Program-made: the position numbers and the translations under genes | Assembly (NCBI RefSeq): GCF_934372025.1 | Contig: NZ_CAKROJ010000001.1 | Location: 62,001 to 126,000 of the forward strand | Source of the DNA: an uncultured Blautia sp. | GTDB taxonomy: Bacteria; Bacillota; Clostridia; Lachnospirales; Lachnospiraceae | Length of the DNA stretch: 64,000 bases | Direction: 5' to 3' | The notes under the pieces: generated by a model | What the model saw: only the letters and a program-made list of their open reading frames with translations | What the model was told of the DNA's origin: nothing | Database searches by the model: none | Shown here: in pieces, positions 57,969-64,000 of the stretch | Numbering within the stretch: position 1 is the first letter of the stretch | Layout of the letters: each line of letters starts with the position of its first letter

Positions 57969-58861
57969 TATTCTTCCTCCTGTGAGCCTTTCAGATAGAG
58001 TGAACCTACAATTAACAAAATGACAAGAAGTACATTGGCAACTGCAGAACCTTTACTGTATTTAAACATTTCAAATGAGAGTTTGTATGAATATGTGGAT
58101 AACATATGTGTTGAGTTTACCGGTCCTCCACTGGTCATTACATATACCAGATCGAATACCTTAAATGTGTAAATGAATCCAAGTATCAGAACAGATTCAA
58201 TAGTCGGTCGCAGAAGTGGTAATGTAATTTTAAAGAATGTCTGGATCTTGCCAGCACCATCAATTGATGCACTCTCATAAAGTTCCTTAGGAATAGTAGT
58301 TAATCCTGTTGAGATCAGAATCATGTTAAATGGGATTCCAATCCATATATTTGCACAAACGATTGCAAACATGGCAGTTCCCGGTGTAGTCAACCATTCA
58401 ATATTTTCAGAAATCAATCCCAGATTAGTTAAAATATAGTTTAGAATTCCAACATCTGTTCCAAAAATAAATTTGAAAATCAGTGCGGTAACTGTTATTG
58501 GGATCATCCACGGAATCAACAGAAGACCTCTTATCGGCTTAGAAAAACTAAAGCGCTGATTGAAAAACAATGCCAGTAAGAATCCAATAACAAACTGAAT
58601 AGCTAAACAGCAAATTGTAAAGAACAAAGTATTTTTCAAAGAAATTAAAAATACCTTATCATTGAAAATTGCAATATAATTTGCTAATCCAACAAATGGT
58701 TTATTTGGCATTGCCAAAGTTCTCATATTAACATCCTGGAAACTCAGAATGATATTTTGTATAATGGGCCATCCTACAAACACCAGCATATAGATGAATG
58801 CAGGAAGTACAAAAAGGAGCCCAACATTGTCATATTTAAATAATTTTCTTCCTTTTTTCAA
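57968..58861 (-). CDS. Carbohydrate ABC transporter permease, MalF type
   Basis: 297 aa, six transmembrane segments, EAA loop ELYESASIDGAGKIQTFFKI near 205-225. Partner of the MalG-type protein. GGAGGAAAAAC precedes the ATG. Confidence 0.92.
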   Translation of the reverse strand: MKKGRKLFKYDNVGLLFVLPAFIYMLVFVGWPIIQNIILSFQDVNMRTLAMPNKPFVGLANYIAIFNDKVFLISLKNTLFFTICCLAIQFVIGFLLALFFNQRFSFSKPIRGLLLIPWMIPITVTALIFKFIFGTDVGILNYILTNLGLISENIEWLTTPGTAMFAIVCANIWIGIPFNMILISTGLTTIPKELYESASIDGAGKIQTFFKITLPLLRPTIESVLILGFIYTFKVFDLVYVMTSGGPVNSTHMLSTYSYKLSFEMFKYSKGSAVANVLLVILLIVGSLYLKGSQEEE

Positions 58862-58899
58862 TGTTTTTCCTCCATAAGACTCAATTTTGAGTAAAGAAT

Positions 58900-58928
58900 C
58901 GGAGTATACGAATTATTCGCATACTCCG
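58900..58928 (-). repeat. Intercistronic hairpin between binding-protein and permease genes
   Basis: CGGAGTAT.CGAAT / ATTCG.ATACTCCG with no T-run. Likely protects the upstream binding-protein message, giving it higher level than the permeases. Same placement as the hairpins at 2367 and 5009. Confidence 0.6.
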
Positions 58929-58942
58929 TATATTTTCAAGAC

Positions 58943-60148
58943 TTACTGAACAATACCATCAATAGTATTCTGTGCTTCTGCAGCTGCATCTGCCGGTTCC
59001 ATTTCACCAGTCATGACCTGGTTAAATGCAAGTGAGATTGCGTCAGATACTTCTGGCCATTCCGGAAGAGGACCTCTTGCCTGTGCATACTCAAGCTGAT
59101 CTACAAATTTCTTGTAAATTGCATCTTTTTCATCTGAGAACTGATTTGCTGCAATGTCTTTGTCTGCTGAGATGTATCCAAGTTTTTCCATCATTGTCAT
59201 AACCTGTTCCTCTTCAGTTGCATATGTAAGGAAGTTAAGTGCTCCTTCTTCATTTCCACCAGCGATAACTGCATAGTTTTCACCACCGATTACAGAAGCA
59301 TATTCCTTATCTTTTGGAAGAAGTGTAACATCCCAGTTCAGATCTGGAGCTTCAGATCTCATAGTTTCAATCTGCCATGGTCCATTTACCATCATAGCTA
59401 CGTTTCCAGAGATAAACTGATTCATGACATCGCCCTGTGTCCAGTTGATGCATTCTTTGCTCATTGCACCAGATTCAACTAAATCTTTTATAAAAGTGAG
59501 GGCACGAATGCCACCTTCGGAATCCATTTCATAAGAAGTAGCTCCTGTAGACCAAAGCCATGGAGAGAAGTTGAAAGTACCTTCTTCATTCTGAAGGCTG
59601 CAGAATGCAAGGCCTGTAACAGATTCTGTAGTAAGCGCCTGTGCAGCTTCTTTTAACTCATCCCATGTTGTTGGAGGCTCAATACCTGCATCTTTCAGCA
59701 TATCTACATTGTAATATAAGGATAAGCAGTTACATCCAAATGGTACACCATATAAAGCATCTTCGTACGTTGCAGAAGCAACTGGTCCTTCATAATAGCT
59801 GTCTACATCAAATTTTCCAGTTAAATCGGCAAATATTCCCATAGATGCATAAGAAGCATGATCTGGAGAATCCAGAAGTACTAAATCTGGTAATTCATTT
59901 GCGGAAGCTCCGATGGATAACTGTTTTTTGAAATCTGTAAAAGGAACATAATTTGCTTTCATTTTGTACTGATCCTGAGACTGATTGTAAGCCTCAATCA
60001 TCTCATTCATTGCCTGCTGATGTCCCTCGTTTTCCCAATAATACCATAATGTTACATCTTCAGTGTCTGCAGCTGATACTACGCTCGCACCGCTTAATAA
60101 ACCTGCGGCCATAGCCACACTGGCTGCAATCCCCATAATTCTTTTCAT
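58943..60148 (-). CDS. Carbohydrate ABC transporter substrate-binding protein (MalE type)
   Basis: 401 aa, family 1 extracellular solute-binding protein. Start MKRIMGIA at 60148 after GGAGGAAACGG. Signal peptide with cleavage about VSA|AD and no lipobox. Sugar-binding protein motifs: VTLWYYWENEGHQQAMNEMI, VPFTDFKKQLS, PDLVLLDSP, VPFGCNCLSLYYNVDML, NGPWQIETM. First transport gene of the operon. Confidence 0.9.
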   Translation of the reverse strand: MKRIMGIAASVAMAAGLLSGASVVSAADTEDVTLWYYWENEGHQQAMNEMIEAYNQSQDQYKMKANYVPFTDFKKQLSIGASANELPDLVLLDSPDHASYASMGIFADLTGKFDVDSYYEGPVASATYEDALYGVPFGCNCLSLYYNVDMLKDAGIEPPTTWDELKEAAQALTTESVTGLAFCSLQNEEGTFNFSPWLWSTGATSYEMDSEGGIRALTFIKDLVESGAMSKECINWTQGDVMNQFISGNVAMMVNGPWQIETMRSEAPDLNWDVTLLPKDKEYASVIGGENYAVIAGGNEEGALNFLTYATEEEQVMTMMEKLGYISADKDIAANQFSDEKDAIYKKFVDQLEYAQARGPLPEWPEVSDAISLAFNQVMTGEMEPADAAAEAQNTIDGIVQ

Positions 60149-60251
60149 TTTCCGTTTCCTCCTTTTTACGGGTGTTCGTTTTTTGATGATATAAGCATAC
60201 AAGATTTGTCACCTGTTTAAAACGCAAGGAATCTTAAAAAGGAGGAAAAAT

Positions 60252-61766
60252 CTAATGTACTTTTCGGTATTCAGCTGGAAGCATTCCTGTTGTTTCTTTA
60301 AATACGCGGCTGAAATATTTAGGATCTGAATATCCCACCTTTTCTGCAATTTCATATAATTTTAACGAAGTTCCTATTAACAGCTCTTTTGCCTTGGTAA
60401 TACGTACCTTTTTCATATAAGCACTAAATGTCATTCCCATTTCCTGATGAAATTTTGTTCCCAGATACTCTGGAGTTATACCGAGCTTTGCAGAGATTTC
60501 TTCCAATGTGATTCCATTTTGATAAAACTCCTGAATTAGATTCTGGGCACGTTTTACTGTCAGGTGCGTAATCTCTTCCTGAATTTGTGCCAGTCTTAAT
60601 TCCAGAAACTCACCTACCTGATACAACTCATAGGATGTTTTTGCACCCATAATCTGTTCCAGTAGTTTTTGCTGCTCCAATTCTTTATAATTTAAGATAC
60701 CTGTTTCTTTTCCAATATTAATAAAAGCCCAGAAAAAACGCACATAGCATTCTTTGATTTCTCTTGGAAGATAAAGACTACCATTTTTAAAATAAGCACA
60801 AAAATCTTTTATATTTTTCTGAATCTTTTCTTTATCTCTTGCGCACACAGATAAACGCATTTGATTTTCAATATCCAGAGGGTAAATACAAGGAACAGTG
60901 TGCAGTTCTGTGATTTCTGGATAAGTGATCATAACTTCATCTCCCAGAGAGATATTCCATTCCATGTATTTAAGAAGTATTTCCACACCCTCTTTTAATG
61001 ATTCCAGCGTCTTATCTGAAATAAAACCTACAGCTCCCTGCCAGCTTTTTTCTGAATTATCTAAGAACCAATACTGCATCCATCTTCTCAACTCTTTGCT
61101 GTCTTGATTTCCATATACTACAACAAACAGCATTTGCTCTTTGGCAGCTTTTAAGATCAGATATTCCAATCCCTTTTTTTGAGCAAAAAGACGAGCTAAT
61201 TCTCTCTCAGCAATATTTTGATATGTTTCATATTTATTTCCCAGATAACAACAGACCACATTATATGTACTATTTTCCGGAATATCGAATCGTCTTTGAA
61301 GCAATTGCTTTAGTTTTTCATCTGCTGGAAGCGTTCCTGTAAGAATTCCATTAAAAATCTGATCTACATCTTCAAAAACGATTTCTTTTTTGGATTGTTT
61401 CAATTCTTCTTCCACGCGATGAAGAGTTTCTGAGATATCTTTGACTACCAAAGGCTTCAACAAATATTCTCGGACTCCAAGGCGGATTGCCTGTTTTGCA
61501 TAATCAAATTCCGAATAAGCAGTTAGTATAATAGATTTTGCCTTACATCCGCTTTTATATGCAGCAGCGAGCATTTCCAGTCCATCCATTTCAGGCATAC
61601 GTATATCAGTAAAAATAACATCCGGCATCGTTTCCTGAATCAATTTCAGTCCTTCTTTTCCATTTTCCGCCTCTCCGACAACTTCATAATCAGGATCCAG
61701 TTTTCCGACCAGTCGACTCAAACCTTCCCGGATTCTTATTTCATCTTCAATAACTACTATCCTCAT
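60252..61766 (-). CDS. YesN-type response regulator, AraC output domain
   Basis: 504 aa. Receiver domain at 1-120 (EDEIRIREGLSRLV, phosphoacceptor Asp55 in VIFTDIRMPEMDGL, Lys103-type in EYLLKPLVV), a central region of unknown fold and a C-terminal AraC helix-turn-helix pair (about 400-500, ISAKLGITPEYLGTKFHQEM and YEIAEKVGYSDPKYFSRVFK). Partner of the kinase encoded 12 bp upstream. Expected to activate the SBP-permease-GH31 genes that follow. Confidence 0.93.
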   Translation of the reverse strand: MRIVVIEDEIRIREGLSRLVGKLDPDYEVVGEAENGKEGLKLIQETMPDVIFTDIRMPEMDGLEMLAAAYKSGCKAKSIILTAYSEFDYAKQAIRLGVREYLLKPLVVKDISETLHRVEEELKQSKKEIVFEDVDQIFNGILTGTLPADEKLKQLLQRRFDIPENSTYNVVCCYLGNKYETYQNIAERELARLFAQKKGLEYLILKAAKEQMLFVVVYGNQDSKELRRWMQYWFLDNSEKSWQGAVGFISDKTLESLKEGVEILLKYMEWNISLGDEVMITYPEITELHTVPCIYPLDIENQMRLSVCARDKEKIQKNIKDFCAYFKNGSLYLPREIKECYVRFFWAFINIGKETGILNYKELEQQKLLEQIMGAKTSYELYQVGEFLELRLAQIQEEITHLTVKRAQNLIQEFYQNGITLEEISAKLGITPEYLGTKFHQEMGMTFSAYMKKVRITKAKELLIGTSLKLYEIAEKVGYSDPKYFSRVFKETTGMLPAEYRKVH

Positions 61767-61778
61767 TTCTCCCCCCTG

Positions 61779-63575
61779 TTAAGCTTCTGGAATCTGAATT
61801 CGTATTTTAGTATAAGAATTCACTTTGCTTGTAATTTCCACTATCGCATCATCTCCATAATACATATGAATTCGATTAATCGCATTTTCCATACCTATAT
61901 GATTTTTTTCTGAACTTTTTGGAAGATATCCACGATTAATCTGCTCCAACAGCTTTTCTTCTATTCCCTTTCCATTATCATAGATAATTATCTGAAGCCA
62001 GTCAGAATGCAATATTGTGATATCTACTGATAAAAAGTGCATCCTGTTTGTGCCTTCAAATCCATGTAGAATAGAATTTTCAACAAATGGCTGAAGCAGC
62101 AGCTTATGTATTCTTTTTTCCATGAGCTCCGGTTCAATATGAATTTCACACTGGAAAGTATTTTTCAGACGAGTTTGCTGTAAGAACAGATACTTTTTCA
62201 ACCATTCGCTTTCTTCTCGTATTGTCACGATTCCATTACTATTATCAATACCATATCTCAAAATCATTGCAAGAGCACTGATTGAATTGCTGATTTCATA
62301 TTCATCGCGATCAATAGCCATCCAATTAATTGTATCCAGTGTATTATAAAGAAAATGAGGATTTATCTGCGCTTCCAATGCTGCTATTTCTGCACTGCGT
62401 TGTTTTTCTCCGGCTTCCTTTTCTTTTTGAATGGAATCCACCAATCTATCCATCATATTATTGTAAGCAACAGCAATAAATTCCACTTCTTTCGGCATAG
62501 TCTTGTCTACAAGGACTCTGGCAGAGAGATCTCCCATTCCCGTCTTTTGCATGATATTAGTCATATTTTGAAGTGGACCAGTAAATCTCTTTATCAAAAA
62601 GATAATAATTCCTGCAAGAATTATCACAAATACCAGGAACACTGACAGCATACTGTTTTGCTGTACACTCAATTTCTTTATTGTTTCATGTTGACTGGAA
62701 ACATTTACAATGTCCCATTGAAATCTTTCATCATGAATCACATTCACCATGAGATGGGTAAAGTCATCCGGAAATTGTTTCTTCACAAATTCCTCATAAC
62801 TGATTTGTCTGTTTTTTATATCTTCGTCCCATTGAATCACTGGCGTTGTCAGCAAAGATTCATCAATACACGAAACCATATTTCCCTGTTTGTCCACAAT
62901 AAAATTCGTAGTATTTTTTTGTGGATCATCCATAGAACATACGGACTTTAAAAGCTTTTCATCGATACTTACAACAACTACCCCTAACTGTTTGCCCACA
63001 TTTTTATAATCAATGATCCTGTGTCCTATATGAAAAAGAAAGTTTTTCTCTCCGCCTCTGGTCACTGCCTCCTTTGTTGAAAACACATGGATATCATTGT
63101 CCATAGATATTGTCTCATAGAGAGAATCCATAGATAATCCATCTACATCATTCCAGGAACTTTTAGTTCCGGACCCTGTGATCAAATCATAAAATACTAA
63201 TGTTCCATTTTCTGTTATGACAGAGATAGATTTAATATATTCTTTGGTATAAAAAAGGCCGTGAAGAGCCAGACGCAGTTTTTTCTTATTAACGGCTAAA
63301 TCTTTCCCTGAATTAATTTTATCAACTAAATTTACAAGTTCATCATCTGTATATATCTGCCATAAGATATCTTCATAAGAATCAATCCAGATATCCATGT
63401 TTTCTCTAGTTTTCAGCAGGTTAGACTGGATCATTTCCTGCACATTTTCTTTTACTATACCAGATATATTATGATAAAAAATCAAATTCACCAGAATAAT
63501 TGGTATAATTGATGTAACCAAAAAAGCAATGATCAACTGCTTTTTCAAACTCATTTTATCAGATGCCTGCTTCAT
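61779..63575 (-). CDS. YesM-type sensor histidine kinase
   Basis: 598 aa. Start MKQASDKM at 63575 after AGGAGCGAAAT. Two transmembrane segments (about 14-36 and 295-315) enclose a dCache-like extracytoplasmic sensor. HAMP follows (about 315-370), then the His_kinase domain with EAQINPHFLYNTLDTINW (phosphoacceptor His near 395) and an HATPase with VENSILHGFEG and GKGIEEKLL. Senses an extracellular sugar signal. The short gap to the dapB terminator leaves no room for an ordinary promoter. Confidence 0.93.
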   Translation of the reverse strand: MKQASDKMSLKKQLIIAFLVTSIIPIILVNLIFYHNISGIVKENVQEMIQSNLLKTRENMDIWIDSYEDILWQIYTDDELVNLVDKINSGKDLAVNKKKLRLALHGLFYTKEYIKSISVITENGTLVFYDLITGSGTKSSWNDVDGLSMDSLYETISMDNDIHVFSTKEAVTRGGEKNFLFHIGHRIIDYKNVGKQLGVVVVSIDEKLLKSVCSMDDPQKNTTNFIVDKQGNMVSCIDESLLTTPVIQWDEDIKNRQISYEEFVKKQFPDDFTHLMVNVIHDERFQWDIVNVSSQHETIKKLSVQQNSMLSVFLVFVIILAGIIIFLIKRFTGPLQNMTNIMQKTGMGDLSARVLVDKTMPKEVEFIAVAYNNMMDRLVDSIQKEKEAGEKQRSAEIAALEAQINPHFLYNTLDTINWMAIDRDEYEISNSISALAMILRYGIDNSNGIVTIREESEWLKKYLFLQQTRLKNTFQCEIHIEPELMEKRIHKLLLQPFVENSILHGFEGTNRMHFLSVDITILHSDWLQIIIYDNGKGIEEKLLEQINRGYLPKSSEKNHIGMENAINRIHMYYGDDAIVEITSKVNSYTKIRIQIPEA

Positions 63576-63600
63576 TTTTATTTCGCTCCTAAAAAAACAA

Positions 63601-63626
63601 AGCGTGTGCCCGTGAAGACACACGCT
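63601..63626 (-). terminator. Terminator after dapB
   Basis: AGCGTGTG / CACACGCT 8-bp arms, followed on the minus strand by TTTGTTTTTTT. Also has TTTTTT on the plus strand. Lies 11 bp from the dapB stop and 26 bp before the YesM start. Confidence 0.8.
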
Positions 63627-63636
63627 CTTTTTTAAT

Positions 63637-64000
63637 TTATCCTTCAATCACATCTGCCATGTCATATCTGCCTGCCGGTTTACCAGCCAGGAATTTGGCA
63701 GCCTCAATTGCGCCTTTGCCGAAAATAGCCTTGGAATAAGCAGTATGCTTAAATTCGATCACTTCATCCGCACCAGCAAAAATCACTTCATGTTCACCAA
63801 CGATCGTACCACCGCGTACTGCTGAAATACCGATTTCTTTCTCATCACGCATCTCACGTTTCTGGCTTCTGTCGTATACATAATGATACTGATTATCCAT
63901 AGCTTCATTCAGACTGTCAGCAAGTGCCAGTGCTGTTCCGCTCGGAGCATCCAGTTTCAGATGATGATGCTTCTCAACGATTTCCATATCAAAGCCTGCT
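63637..64000 (-). CDS. dapB: 4-hydroxy-tetrahydrodipicolinate reductase (5' part off window)
   Basis: About 121 C-terminal codons, the 5' end beyond the window. Catalytic region EIVEKHHHLKLDAPSGTALA (the His-His pair and Lys), SAVRGGTIVGEHEVIFAG and the end AAKFLAGKPAGRYDM match DapB. Reduces HTPA to tetrahydrodipicolinate with NAD(P)H in lysine/peptidoglycan synthesis, the pathway opened by LysC. Confidence 0.95.
   Translation of the reverse strand, partial: AGFDMEIVEKHHHLKLDAPSGTALALADSLNEAMDNQYHYVYDRSQKREMRDEKEIGISAVRGGTIVGEHEVIFAGADEVIEFKHTAYSKAIFGKGAIEAAKFLAGKPAGRYDMADVIEG

Overview
The window looks like a chromosomal segment from a low-GC, Gram-positive gut anaerobe of the Lachnospiraceae (Blautia/Dorea-like). 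This is inferred from GGAGG ribosome-binding sites on nearly every gene, frequent GTG/TTG starts, ROK- and YesMN-controlled sugar operons, DUF6472 and Tp47-type proteins, and RF2 with a programmed frameshift. I see no rRNA, tRNA, CRISPR array, prophage or intact insertion sequence.

Layout. 1-3.7 kb (-): BMP-type nucleoside ABC importer. 3.8-6.8 kb (+): TrpXYZ-type ABC importer. 6.8-7.7 kb: no intact gene, but two very long hairpin elements. 7.7-15.1 kb (-): tex, a DUF975 membrane protein, lysC, hom, an ACT-domain regulator and prfB. 15.2-16.3 kb: an Rpn-nuclease remnant and a metallo-beta-lactamase-fold hydrolase. 16.5-25.4 kb (-): ROK-controlled ribose-type ABC operon ending in two alcohol dehydrogenases and an RbsD mutarotase, preceded by a second ROK paralogue. 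25.7-27.6 kb: a DapF-like protein lacking both catalytic cysteines, divergent from an AraC regulator. 27.6-29.4 kb (+): yybP-ykoY (Mn2+) riboswitch with a cation antiporter, then a nitroreductase. 30-32.5 kb (-): secA. 32.8-35.2 kb (-): two paralogous membrane proteins of unknown family plus a small membrane ORF.

35.4-43.9 kb holds what I consider the most coherent accessory system: NusG_II and Gx-transporter proteins (EetA/EetB-like) convergent with ApbE flavin transferase, a NapH-like membrane 4Fe-4S protein, a small anchored FMN-binding protein and a secreted protein with four FMN-attachment domains. A Tp47/Ig-like surface protein follows, behind a Fur-like box and paired operators. Together they suggest flavin-based extracytosolic electron transfer with no visible Ndh2.

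44-49 kb (-): VanZ-IMPase fusion, OGG1 glycosylase, DUF6472, rfbF and a radical SAM/SPASM protein. 49.4-53.7 kb: AgrC-like histidine kinase apparently split over two genes, two secreted proteins (one YARHG) and a LytTR regulator. 53.7-55 kb (-): eukaryotic-type HisA with a structured leader, and a small lipoprotein. 55.1-63.6 kb (-): alpha-glucoside-type GH31/ABC operon with YesMN. 63.6 kb to the end: 3' part of dapB.

The most novel structural signal is a family of four 181-309 bp imperfect hairpins (6849, 7404, 29504, 47464). Each is centred on the same ~21-nt core, each lies just 3' of a gene, and each core reads in the direction of that gene.
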